Below, in pieces: positions 26,728 to 35,402 of a stretch of DNA of 64,000 nucleotides. A model generated the notes under the pieces. It saw only the letters and a program-made list of their open reading frames with translations. It had not been told where the DNA came from and did not search any database. The translations under genes were made by a program, and so were the position numbers. Position 1 is the stretch's first letter. Each line of letters begins with the position of its first letter. Source of the stretch: CBDCXF01 sp965223755 (lineage in GTDB: Bacteria; Acidobacteriota; Thermoanaerobaculia; Multivoradales; JAHEKO01); assembly GCA_965223755.1 (NCBI GenBank), contig CBDCXF010000002.1:682001-746000 (forward strand), in the 5' to 3' direction.

Positions 26728-29430
26728 CTAGACTCCGGCACCGTTTGCTAGCTGCCGTAGAACGTAGTGCAGGATGCCACCGTGCTCGTAGTAGTGAATC
26801 TCCTGCGGAGTGTCGAGACGAACCTTGGCGTCGAAGCTGGTGGTGCCAGCGCTTCCTTCCGCGTCGACGCGGACGGTCCGACTGCCACCTTCGGAAAGCG
26901 CTTCGCCGAGTCCCGTGATGGCGTAGGTCTCATCGCCCGAAAGGCCCAGGCTGTCGCCGGATTGCCCATTCACGAACTCGAGCGGCAGAATGCCCATGCC
27001 GACCAGATTGGAGCGGTGGATGCGTTCATAGCTCACCGCTACCACCGCCCTGACGCCCAAGAGCGACGGCCCCTTGGCCGCCCAATCGCGCGAGGAGCCG
27101 GTGCCGTACTCCTTGCCGGCGATAACCACCAGCGGCACCTCTTCGTCTCGGTAACGCATGGCGGCCTCAAAAATGGTCATGACCTCGCCGCTCGGTTGAT
27201 GCACCGTCCAACCACCCTCGCGATCCGGCACCATGTTGTTCTTGAAGCGGACGTTGGCGAAGGTGCCTCGCATCATCACTTCGTGGTTGCCGCGCCGCGA
27301 ACCGTAGGAATTGAAGTCCCGCGGATTCACACCGTGCTCGATCAAGTACTGGCCGGCCGGGCTGTCCACCTTGATTGCGCCCGCGGGCGAGATGTGATCG
27401 GTTGTGATCGAGTCTCCAACCACCGCCAGTGCCCGAGCTCCGGACAGATCGGCGATCCCCGCAGGCTGGCGCGAAATCCCCACGAAATAGGGCGGCAGTT
27501 TGACGTAGGTGGAGTCCGGCTCCCAGGCGTAGGTCTCGCCCTCGGGCACGTCCATGGAGTTCCACTGTTCGTCGCCGTCGTAGACCGCTGCATACTGGCG
27601 CTCGAACATCTCCGAACGCACTGAAGACTGCACCACTTCGGCAATCTCCGCCGAAGACGGCCAGATGTCTTCGAGATAGACCGGCTCTCCGTCCTTGCCC
27701 TCACCCAATGGCTCCGACGCGAGATCGATGTCGATGCGGCCGGCCAAGGCGTAGGCCACCACCAAAGGTGGCGAAGCCAGATAGTTAGCCCGCACATCGG
27801 GGCTGATGCGGCCTTCGAAGTTGCGGTTTCCAGACAGCACCGAAACGGCAACCAGTTGGTTGTCGCGGATGGCCTGGGAAATCGGCTCCGGAACTGGACC
27901 GCTGTTGCCAATGCAGGTCGTGCAGCCGTAGCCGACGAGATGGAAGTTGAGGGCCTCGAGCGAGTCCATCAAACCCGACTCCTCAAGGTAATCCGTGACC
28001 ACCTTCGACCCCGGCGCCAACGACGTTTTGACCCAAGGTTGCACGTCGAGGCCGCGTTCGACCGCATTCTTGGCCAGCAACCCGGCGCCGACCATCACCG
28101 ATGGGTTGGAGGTGTTGGTACAACTGGTGATGGCGGCGATGACCACGGATCCGTGATCGAGGCTGCCATCTTCGCCTCGCCAGGACACCGACACCGGACC
28201 TCCAGCGCCGTTGCTGCCTGCTTCGTTGCTACCTGGCCACTTGAGCGCTTCTAAGCCGGTTACGAACGAGTTCTTGACGTCGGAAAGTTGAATGCGATCC
28301 TGGGGGCGCTTGGGTCCGGCCAAACTCGGGGTGACATCGCCGAGGTCGAGCTCCAGGGTGTCCGAGTACTCGGCCTCCGGAGAGTCGGCAGTGTGAAAGA
28401 GGCCCTGCTCCTTCATGTAGGCCTCAACCAGATCGACACGATCCTCCGGCCGGCCGGTAAAACGCAGGTAGTCCAGGCAGATGTCGTCCACCGGGAAGAT
28501 GCCGCAAGTTGCACCGTATTCAGGGGACATGTTGGCGAGCGTGGCGCGATCCGCCAGTTGTAGATTGGCGAGACCCGGACCGAAGTACTCGACGAACTTG
28601 CCGACAACCCCGCGCTCGCGCAGCATCTGGGTGACGGTGAGAACCAAGTCAGTGGCGGTGGCGCCTTCGGCGAGTTCACCGGTCAATCTGAAACCCACCA
28701 CCTGCGGTACGAGCATCGAAATCGGTTGTCCCAGCATCGCCGCTTCGGCCTCAATCCCACCGACACCCCAGCCCAGGATGCCGAGGCCGTTGATCATGGT
28801 GGTGTGGGAATCGGTGCCGACAAGGGTGTCGGGATATGCCCATCCGCCCTCGTCGGGGGCCATCACCACGCGGCCCAGGTACTCCAAGTTCACCTGGTGG
28901 CAGATGCCCGTGCCAGGTGGCACCGCCTTGAAATTGTCAAAGGCTTTCTGTCCCCATTTGAGGAAGGCATAGCGCTCGCGATTGCGCTCGAACTCGCGCT
29001 CGACGTTGAGCAAGAAAGCGGCATCGGTGCCGTACTCATCGACCTGGACCGAGTGGTCGATGACCAGTTCGACCGGCTGCAACGGATTGATCTTATTGGG
29101 ATCGTCACCCAACTCGCGCATGGCATCGCGCAGCGCCGCAAGGTCGACGACCGCGGGAACACCGGTGAAGTCCTGCAGCAGGACGCGCGCCGGCATGAAC
29201 GCAATCTCAGTCGATGGCGTGGCTTTGGGATCCCAGTTGAGCAGTGCTTCAACATCGCCGGCCGGAACCACCTTGCCGTCTTCGCGGCGCAGAAGATTCT
29301 CGAGCAAGATCTTGAGGCTATAGGGGAGGCGATCCAAGTTGTATCCGGCGTCCACCAAGGGAGCCAGGCGAGCGATGCGGAACTGACTGCCACCGACTTG
29401 CAGGGTCGAGTAGGTTTGAAAAGAGTCCAT
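26728..29430 (-). CDS. acnA: Aconitate hydratase (AcnA/IRP1 type)
   Basis: The 900-residue enzyme isomerises citrate to isocitrate in the TCA cycle through a [4Fe-4S] cluster. Cluster ligands are visible in AAITSCTNTSNPSVMVGAGL and VGYGCTTCIGNSGP. Other family blocks are DSHTTMINGLGILGWGVGGI and GKEYGTGSSRDWAAKGP. ATG 29430 is chosen because GGGAGA lies 6 nt upstream. The promoter region has a TACAAT -10 between two perfect palindromes. With gltA at 18 kb it supplies the first two TCA steps. Confidence 0.97.
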   Translation of the reverse strand: MDSFQTYSTLQVGGSQFRIARLAPLVDAGYNLDRLPYSLKILLENLLRREDGKVVPAGDVEALLNWDPKATPSTEIAFMPARVLLQDFTGVPAVVDLAALRDAMRELGDDPNKINPLQPVELVIDHSVQVDEYGTDAAFLLNVEREFERNRERYAFLKWGQKAFDNFKAVPPGTGICHQVNLEYLGRVVMAPDEGGWAYPDTLVGTDSHTTMINGLGILGWGVGGIEAEAAMLGQPISMLVPQVVGFRLTGELAEGATATDLVLTVTQMLRERGVVGKFVEYFGPGLANLQLADRATLANMSPEYGATCGIFPVDDICLDYLRFTGRPEDRVDLVEAYMKEQGLFHTADSPEAEYSDTLELDLGDVTPSLAGPKRPQDRIQLSDVKNSFVTGLEALKWPGSNEAGSNGAGGPVSVSWRGEDGSLDHGSVVIAAITSCTNTSNPSVMVGAGLLAKNAVERGLDVQPWVKTSLAPGSKVVTDYLEESGLMDSLEALNFHLVGYGCTTCIGNSGPVPEPISQAIRDNQLVAVSVLSGNRNFEGRISPDVRANYLASPPLVVAYALAGRIDIDLASEPLGEGKDGEPVYLEDIWPSSAEIAEVVQSSVRSEMFERQYAAVYDGDEQWNSMDVPEGETYAWEPDSTYVKLPPYFVGISRQPAGIADLSGARALAVVGDSITTDHISPAGAIKVDSPAGQYLIEHGVNPRDFNSYGSRRGNHEVMMRGTFANVRFKNNMVPDREGGWTVHQPSGEVMTIFEAAMRYRDEEVPLVVIAGKEYGTGSSRDWAAKGPSLLGVRAVVAVSYERIHRSNLVGMGILPLEFVNGQSGDSLGLSGDETYAITGLGEALSEGGSRTVRVDAEGSAGTTSFDAKVRLDTPQEIHYYEHGGILHYVLRQLANGAGV

Positions 29431-29466
29431 GTGATCTCCCATCCAGGGCGAGTAGTTACTGAGCCT

Positions 29467-29509
29467 GCACCAAGTTGGTGCGGGCCTATTGTATGGAACC
29501 TATAGGTTC
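29467..29509 (-). promoter_or_regulatory. acnA promoter region with two perfect palindromes
   Basis: On the minus strand TACAAT (29493-29488) is a good -10; no -35 is recognisable. GAACCTATAGGTTC (29496-29509) occupies the spacer and GCACCAAGTTGGTGC (29467-29481) the expected start site, which suggests two regulator sites around the -10. The leader would be about 50 nt. Confidence 0.6.
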
Positions 29510-29635
29510 GGCGTGGTGGATTTTGTTCTGGCTCCCAGGGTCGTTTTGGCCCCCTTTTTACAGACAGTTTTCAGGCACTGAACTGCTAGTATCCAGCGGT
29601 CGTCTTTCTCTTGATTTTCTTCCCACCGCAGCGAA

Positions 29636-30508
29636 TTGGCTCGCATCAACCCACATAAAGTCAGGCTGGCACGAGTGTTTGACGCCTTGGGGCTCAGCGC
29701 CGCAATGCTTCGGCTTCAAGGGCGAATAAGACGATCCCACATCCGCATCGTCAACTACCACGACATCCCCTCCTCACTCAGCTCTGCATTCGCGAATCAG
29801 TTGCGTTTCTTTCGCAGCCACTACGTGCCGGTGAACCGACGCGATTTGGAGGACGTTCTCTCTGGAACCTGGCGCCACAACCGGCCAGGATTGATGATCA
29901 CTTTCGACGACGGGCTGCGGTCCCATTTCGACGTCGCAGCCCCCTTGCTGGAACGGTTCGGATTCTCGGGCTGGTTTTTTGTCCCCAGCGCTTTTCCCAA
30001 AGTCCCGATTGAACAACAGCTTCATTTCGCCAAAGAACACAAAATCTTTTCCGTATCGCCGGAGCAAACAGGCCGAATCGCGATGACCTGGGAGGAACTC
30101 CGGACCCTCGATCAAAACCACGTGGTCGGCTGCCATACGATGAATCACCGGCGACTGAGATCATCGCTGACAGCGGACGAGCTGACCGTGGAGATTCCTG
30201 AGGCAAAGGTGATGATGGAAGAAAACCTGGGACGGGAAGTTCCCGACTTCTGCTGGGTGGGCGGTGAGGAATGGTCCTACAGTGGCAGTGCAGCCAGCGC
30301 CATCCGAGATGCCGGATTTCGATTTGGGTTCATGACCAACAATGCCATGGTGCGCTGTGGCACCGACCCGCTCCAGCTCCAACGAACCAACGTAGAAGCC
30401 CACTTCGCGCTGCCACTCGTTCGCTTTCAGCTCTGCGGGTTTCTCGATTGCACCTACCTACCCAAACGGCGGAGAGTCAACCGACTCACCGCTGCTCGGA
30501 TTCGTTGA
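29636..30508 (+). CDS. Polysaccharide deacetylase (NodB-like, CE4)
   Basis: The 290-residue frame carries the NodB fold: RIVNYHDIP, LMITFDDGLRSHFDVA (motif 1, Asp-Asp), and VVGCHTMNHRRLR (motif 2, His-x3-His). These enzymes remove N- or O-acetyl groups from polysaccharides using a metal. No signal peptide is evident. The start is TTG 29636; ATG 29705 is an alternative that keeps all motifs. A GT4 gene begins 25 bp downstream, so the pair probably works on a surface polysaccharide. They look slightly lower in G+C than neighbours. Confidence 0.88.
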   Translation: MARINPHKVRLARVFDALGLSAAMLRLQGRIRRSHIRIVNYHDIPSSLSSAFANQLRFFRSHYVPVNRRDLEDVLSGTWRHNRPGLMITFDDGLRSHFDVAAPLLERFGFSGWFFVPSAFPKVPIEQQLHFAKEHKIFSVSPEQTGRIAMTWEELRTLDQNHVVGCHTMNHRRLRSSLTADELTVEIPEAKVMMEENLGREVPDFCWVGGEEWSYSGSAASAIRDAGFRFGFMTNNAMVRCGTDPLQLQRTNVEAHFALPLVRFQLCGFLDCTYLPKRRRVNRLTAARIR

Positions 30509-30533
30509 GTTCCCGGGAAAGTCGAGCTCCGTT

Positions 30534-31691
30534 TTGCACGTCGTCCATCACTTCACTGAGATCACAGCGACAGGCGGGGGTGTACCGCGAGCGGTAGTGG
30601 ATCTGACCGAGGTCCTTGCCGCCCAAGGTGTCCAGGTCACCCTGCTAACCCGAGAAGGTAGCGACCTTCCCCAAAACTGGACTGCCGATCGAGATGGAGA
30701 TGTCGGCCGGGTCCCTCTCGAACCCTTCTCGCGGCCTTTTGAGCTCCTGTCTCGCAAAGAACTGAACCGGGTTGCGGAAGTGCTCGGTGAGGCCGATGTC
30801 GTGCATCTGCATGGCCTATGGCGGCCGCGTAACTCACAGATCGCGGGTTTGGCGAGACACCTCGGCCGTCCCTATGTGCTCTCTCCACATGGAATGCTCA
30901 ACGCTTGGTCCTTTGGCCAGGGTCGGCTCAAGAAAACAACCTACTACCACCTGTTCGAGCGCAAGAACTTGGCCGCGGCGAGTTGCGCCCTGTTCTCCTC
31001 GGAGCGCGAACGATATCTGGCAAGCCGGTGGATCCCACACAACCGCACGAAGGTAATCCCTTTGGCGGTCGACCTTGCACCGTATTTGGATCTTCCAGAA
31101 GGTCAATCGTTCGCGGAGTCCTACCCCCAGATCAGCGAAGGGCCACCCATCGTCTTGATGCTGGGGAGGATTCACCCTGGAAAAAGGCCGGAGCTACTGA
31201 TCCAGGCCGCCAGTCACTTGAACAGCCTGGAAGTTTCTTTCCAAATCGTTTTCGCCGGCACCGGGGACCCAGACTATGTGGAACGCCTTCGCCAGCAGGC
31301 GGCAGAGAGTCCAGCGGCTCGGCATATTCACTTCATCGGGTCCATTGAGGGGGAAGAGAAGCTCGCTCTCTACCGGCAAGCACAAGTCTTCGCGCTTCCC
31401 AGCGAACGGGAAAACTTCGGACTTGTTTTGTTCGAATCCCTGCTGTGCGAAACGCCGGTGTTGACGACCGACGGTCCAGATACGTGGCGGGAAATCGCTG
31501 AAAGCGAAGGAGGAAAGATCCTCGAGGCTACGCCTGAGGCGTTCGCTGAGAGCATCGCTGAATTATTGTCCGATAAGGACCAGCGTTCATCAATGGGTCG
31601 AGCAGGCAGAGAGTGGACGCTCTCCTGGCTCAACCCCGAGTCGATCGCGCGCTCCTACGACCAGCTATACCGGCAAGTGGCGCGGCAGTAG
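30534..31691 (+). CDS. Glycosyltransferase family 4 (GT-B)
   Basis: The 385-residue protein begins MHVVHHFTEITATGGGVPRA, the glycine-rich N-terminus of GT4 enzymes. The C-terminal nucleotide-sugar domain shows VLMLGRIHPGKRPELLIQAA and LPSERENFGLVLFESLLCET (E-x7-E type). Start codon TTG 30534 is the only one that keeps the N-terminal fold. It forms a two-gene unit with the upstream deacetylase. The donor and acceptor cannot be told. Confidence 0.92.
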   Translation: MHVVHHFTEITATGGGVPRAVVDLTEVLAAQGVQVTLLTREGSDLPQNWTADRDGDVGRVPLEPFSRPFELLSRKELNRVAEVLGEADVVHLHGLWRPRNSQIAGLARHLGRPYVLSPHGMLNAWSFGQGRLKKTTYYHLFERKNLAAASCALFSSERERYLASRWIPHNRTKVIPLAVDLAPYLDLPEGQSFAESYPQISEGPPIVLMLGRIHPGKRPELLIQAASHLNSLEVSFQIVFAGTGDPDYVERLRQQAAESPAARHIHFIGSIEGEEKLALYRQAQVFALPSERENFGLVLFESLLCETPVLTTDGPDTWREIAESEGGKILEATPEAFAESIAELLSDKDQRSSMGRAGREWTLSWLNPESIARSYDQLYRQVARQ

Positions 31692-31693
31692 CG

Positions 31694-31834
31694 TTAAACA
31701 GCTCCGCATTGATCCGATCGCTTGGGATCGCCGAATTTCTTGCGAAGGACCGGTCGCAGAAAATCGAAGCGGTGACCCCGATCACCGTCGGTGAGAACCC
31801 ACGGAATCATCGCCCAGAACCCGACCAGATCCAT
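31694..31834 (-). CDS. Possible 46-residue protein downstream of a TonB receptor
   Basis: A short frame (ATG 31834 to TAA) fills the gap between the convergent GT4 gene and the TonB receptor. It reads MDLVGFWAMIPWVLTD, then RGHRFDFLRPVLRKKFGD. Codon choice looks like the neighbouring genes, and it begins 9 bp after the receptor stop, so translation could be coupled. No Shine-Dalgarno sequence or known family is seen. It may be a remnant of a longer gene or simply a chance frame. Confidence 0.35.
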   Translation of the reverse strand: MDLVGFWAMIPWVLTDGDRGHRFDFLRPVLRKKFGDPKRSDQCGAV

Positions 31835-31843
31835 GAACTGGAA

Positions 31844-34486
31844 TCAGTAGCGTAACTTTAGACCGACACGACCGGACCAGCCGGTGTATTCGACCCGGTA
31901 GAGGTTCTCCGATGAACCTTGAACCATGCGCAAAGGAGCATCGGTCACATTGTTGATTTTCAGATAGATATCGGCCCAATCTGTCGCCGCAAAATCCGCC
32001 GCAAAATCCAAGCGACTGTGGCTGGCGACGTAGATGTCGCCAGGTCGACCATCGCCCAATTCCAGAAGGTAATCCCCAATATACGTCGCTGAAAGATTCG
32101 CGCGCACACGTCCTTTGTTGAGAGTTAGCGCTCCGCCCGTCGATAAGGAAGCTTGGCCCGGAAGACGCAACTCCTCGTGCCCACCGTCACCGATCTGCGC
32201 TGACGAATCAGTTAGCGTGAAGTTCAGATCCAGTCCCAGACCATCTAGTTGCGGAACCCGGAAACCAAAGCGATGGCGGATCAAGACTTCCACGCCTCTG
32301 AGGCCGGCCCGCCCTCCGTTCCTCGGTTGCGCAACATCGAAGATCCCTCGGTCCGTTTCCTCCACTCCGCGGTTGCGATAGATCGTGTCTTTCATCGCCT
32401 TGTGAAACAACGACACCAAGACATCGGTTGGTTCACTACTCCACTCAAGATTCAAGTCGATATTCCAGGAACGAGTCGGCCTCAAGTCGGCGTTTCCCAG
32501 TTCAAGCTCGGAGTCCTCGATATCGAGAATGCGATACGGAACGAGGTCAAAGTAGTCGGGTCGGGCAATCGTCCGAGTCACCGCTGCTCGTGCGACCAAA
32601 TTAGGAGCCGCAGAGTAGGCCACGTGGACGCCAGGCATCCATACCCCGTAGCTACGGTCGCCGCTCAAGTCACGAACCAGCGAGTCTCCTCGATCGTCTG
32701 CAGCGACGACCTCGAACCCTTTATATCGAGATGCGGTTCGTTCGTGCCTCAAGCCAGAAACAATGCTCCATTTGGGACCGACCGCCAACTCAGCCATGAC
32801 GTAGGCCGCCGAAGTTGTTTCCATTGCGCTGTAATCGGCCGCTTCCTCTTCAAAAGACTGCGCTCCCGAAAGATCCAAACTCGCGATAAGGCTCCTCGCC
32901 ACCTGGGGGTCGACCATCGGCCCAAGGCTGTACTGGTCGCGCAGAAACCCGTCGTCTACAGTCGATTCGAGGAACGAGGAGAGAAAGAAATCTCCGTCCG
33001 GCTCATAGATTGTGGTGTTGGTGTCTTGGACTTTCGATTGTTCGCGACCTTTGATTCCAAATCGCAATACGCCCAACTCGCGAAATCTGATCGGCAGGTT
33101 GAGATTGACCTCCGCGTATGAATTCTCTTGTTGGGTCCGGTTGTTTTCAACACCGATCTTGTCGAGACGAAAACGGATCGGTTGATCTTCGGGTGCAACT
33201 GGGTGCAAACCTCCCAAACGAAATGTTACGTCCTCTTGTAGAAAGCTCGTGTCAACACGATCTGGCTCCCGTTGGCTCGCTCGGCGCTTCCCCAAACGGT
33301 AATCCAACGAAATCCGACGGGCGAGCTGCTGGTTCGCTGCCAAGGTCAGAGACGCAACCGTTCGCTCAACTGCAGCATCCTTGAGTTCGCGCTCGATCTC
33401 TCCGTCCGCCAAGTCGAACTTGACGCGTCGCCGCAGTTCATCGGTGCCCAGTGAACTCAAGAAGCCCTTGACTTGAATCTCTGTGGCTTGACTAAGTGAA
33501 TAGTCGGTGGCGGCTGCCATGCCTCTGCGCTCTCGAGCCAGCTCGTAGTCTCTGAGCTCCAACCGCTCAACTGCCCCTTCTTCGTATCGCGCCTCAAGTC
33601 GATCGGCCCCTCGGTCGGCATCCTGGTAGGAAGTCGAGAGCAGCACACCCATCTGCCGATCATCGAAGCGGCGACCGACAGTAAAGCTCCCCCCCACCGA
33701 CGGACCCGTCCCCTCGCTGTCCCATCCTCTCGAGAAGTCCGTGGAGCTGATCCCAGTGTCCGGCGTCTTTCGAGTCACCAAGTTGACGACTCCACCGACG
33801 GCGTCGCCGTCCATGTCGGGAGTAAAGGTCCTCGCGACGCGCACTTCCTGCAGCAACTCTGCTGGAATCAAACCAACTCCCGCGCTGCGCGCGTCCCCCT
33901 CAGGAGAAGGCAACCGCTCGCCGTCGAGCGTGGTGGCGACCAAGCGGGATTCGGCGCCGCGAAGCCCGACCCGGTCTGCTTCTCCCCGGTCGCGCTCAAT
34001 GATGGCTCCGGCGACGCGCTGCAAAACCTCGGCGGCACTGGTGTCCGGCCCCGACCGGAGCTGCGCCTCAGATTGCACGTCCTCCATACGCGAGCCCTCT
34101 CCGGCGCGCGCTGGTGCACCTTCAACTTGGATCGCGTCCGCGAAGGACGATTGGGCGGTCGGAACAAGCCCAACTTCGTTATGTCCCGGCTTGGCTTCCA
34201 GCTCTCGTGTCTCGAAACCGGCGGCAAGAACACGCACTCGAACCGGAACCGTTGAACCCGCCAACTCAAACTCGCCAGACGGTCCGGTGACCACAACCTC
34301 CTCAACGCCAACAACCTCGATTCGAGCCCCTTCAACCGGTTGTCGGTCAGAACTGCTTAAAACCTGGCCAGCAACCTGCTCAGCCGCCGCTGGGGAGGCA
34401 CTCAAAACCAACGGCCAAGCAAGCCAAAAGACGACAGCCTTGGCGACTTTCCGAGACTTTCCCGCGCAACTTATGGGCGCCACCAC
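31844..34486 (-). CDS. TonB-dependent receptor with N-terminal carboxypeptidase-regulatory-like domain
   Basis: The 880-residue protein has a signal peptide (VVFWLAWPLVLSASPAAAE), a CarboxypepD_reg-like beta-sandwich (about 38-110, GQVLSSSDRQPVEGARIEVVG), a plug (about 130-245) with EVLQRVAGAIIERDRGEADR and GGVVNLVTRK, and a large barrel ending GWSGRVGLKLRY with a terminal aromatic. Such receptors (TIGR01782-like) often import carbohydrates or other organic ligands. It starts at GTG 34486 (or 34483). No SusD partner is present. The upstream 164-bp gap holds an 8-bp inverted repeat but no clear promoter. Confidence 0.92.
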   Translation of the reverse strand: MVAPISCAGKSRKVAKAVVFWLAWPLVLSASPAAAEQVAGQVLSSSDRQPVEGARIEVVGVEEVVVTGPSGEFELAGSTVPVRVRVLAAGFETRELEAKPGHNEVGLVPTAQSSFADAIQVEGAPARAGEGSRMEDVQSEAQLRSGPDTSAAEVLQRVAGAIIERDRGEADRVGLRGAESRLVATTLDGERLPSPEGDARSAGVGLIPAELLQEVRVARTFTPDMDGDAVGGVVNLVTRKTPDTGISSTDFSRGWDSEGTGPSVGGSFTVGRRFDDRQMGVLLSTSYQDADRGADRLEARYEEGAVERLELRDYELARERRGMAAATDYSLSQATEIQVKGFLSSLGTDELRRRVKFDLADGEIERELKDAAVERTVASLTLAANQQLARRISLDYRLGKRRASQREPDRVDTSFLQEDVTFRLGGLHPVAPEDQPIRFRLDKIGVENNRTQQENSYAEVNLNLPIRFRELGVLRFGIKGREQSKVQDTNTTIYEPDGDFFLSSFLESTVDDGFLRDQYSLGPMVDPQVARSLIASLDLSGAQSFEEEAADYSAMETTSAAYVMAELAVGPKWSIVSGLRHERTASRYKGFEVVAADDRGDSLVRDLSGDRSYGVWMPGVHVAYSAAPNLVARAAVTRTIARPDYFDLVPYRILDIEDSELELGNADLRPTRSWNIDLNLEWSSEPTDVLVSLFHKAMKDTIYRNRGVEETDRGIFDVAQPRNGGRAGLRGVEVLIRHRFGFRVPQLDGLGLDLNFTLTDSSAQIGDGGHEELRLPGQASLSTGGALTLNKGRVRANLSATYIGDYLLELGDGRPGDIYVASHSRLDFAADFAATDWADIYLKINNVTDAPLRMVQGSSENLYRVEYTGWSGRVGLKLRY

Positions 34487-34650
34487 GCCTGAATTAGATC
34501 ATGGTGATTAAGAGCGCCTTATCGCGAAGGCTTAGACCTTAGCCGTGCGCAGCCTGGAGCGCTATCAAAGAACTAGGCGGGAAACTCCAGCCGCGCGCCT
34601 AGTGCGGGCTCTACTCCTTAGGTTTCTGGTGGCGGCGACCCCGCCTGCCA

Positions 34651-35298
34651 TCAAAACCTTTTGAGAAAGCCAATCCTCGCGCCTCGAAGGGTGTAGTCAT
34701 CGGTGGTTCCAGTGGCACCGGAAACGCGGTCAAGGTAGTTCCAATCTGCTAAATGGCGATCGAAACTGAGTGTCGTTTCAATCCCCCAGTCGCCTTTGAA
34801 CCAACGCCGAACACCGACACCCAGAACCAGAACGAACTCCGAAGACACATCCGTCGTTATGTCGAAGCGCTCTCCGCTCAGCAAGGTGCCTTGAAGTGGA
34901 TCGACATCGACGGAGTTGGTTCCGAGCCCAGCCAACCAGAATTTCTCCCAGCGGCTATGGGGCCGCGCATACACTCGCTCTGCCCACACCTTGATTTCGG
35001 TTGAGGTGCCGATCGAATCGATCTCCGGTTCGGCGGGATCCTGAACCAAGCCAAGCAACGAAGCCGTCCGCTCGACGTCGAACTCGCCCGAGTGATCCAG
35101 AGCGAACCCAATACGCCACTTTTCGTTCAAGCGGTAGTGACCGAAAAGCCCCGATCCAAGAATGTCGTTGGTCGGCTTGCCGTTCCCGCCGACCAAGTTC
35201 GCTCGGAGTCCAAGGTCGAACTTGCCGTCTCCCGCAAAAGAAGCCGAGGCGGCGCACAACAGAATCGCCAACGTAAGTCTGCAGGTCTTATGAAGCAT
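34651..35298 (-). CDS. Small outer-membrane beta-barrel protein
   Basis: From ATG 35298, with AAGGAG well placed upstream, the protein has 215 residues and a signal peptide (LTLAILLCAASASFAG). Alternating amphipathic strands (KFDLGLRANLVG, LFGHYRLNEKWRIGFALDHS, EFVLVLGVGVRRWF) end in GARIGFLKRF with a terminal Phe, typical of an 8-stranded OmpW/OmpA-like barrel. Its function is unknown. An 11-bp-period direct repeat upstream suggests control by the adjacent OmpR-type regulator. Confidence 0.85.
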   Translation of the reverse strand: MLHKTCRLTLAILLCAASASFAGDGKFDLGLRANLVGGNGKPTNDILGSGLFGHYRLNEKWRIGFALDHSGEFDVERTASLLGLVQDPAEPEIDSIGTSTEIKVWAERVYARPHSRWEKFWLAGLGTNSVDVDPLQGTLLSGERFDITTDVSSEFVLVLGVGVRRWFKGDWGIETTLSFDRHLADWNYLDRVSGATGTTDDYTLRGARIGFLKRF

Positions 35299-35365
35299 TG
35301 GGTGTCTCCTTCGTCCGGTGCATTGCCGAGTGGCTCGCACTACGTTCTACACAATTTAGATAGAA

Positions 35366-35383
35366 AAGCTGAGGAGAAGCTGA
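35366..35383 (-). promoter_or_regulatory. Direct-repeat box (response-regulator-like) before the barrel gene
   Basis: On the minus strand TCAGCTT-N4-TCAGCTT repeats with an 11-bp period, the geometry of OmpR/PhoB/PmrA-class sites. A possible TAAATT -10 begins 8 nt after it. It lies between the kinase stop and the barrel gene start. A related box precedes the GT39 operon. Confidence 0.55.
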
Positions 35384-35402
35384 AATCCGCCTAACGATGC
35401 CA

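Noticed and set aside
34572..34603. 8-bp inverted repeat ACTAGGCG/CGCCTAGT upstream of the large TonB receptor
   Set aside because: The 16-nt separation and lack of a promoter nearby give no clear role; too weak to call.
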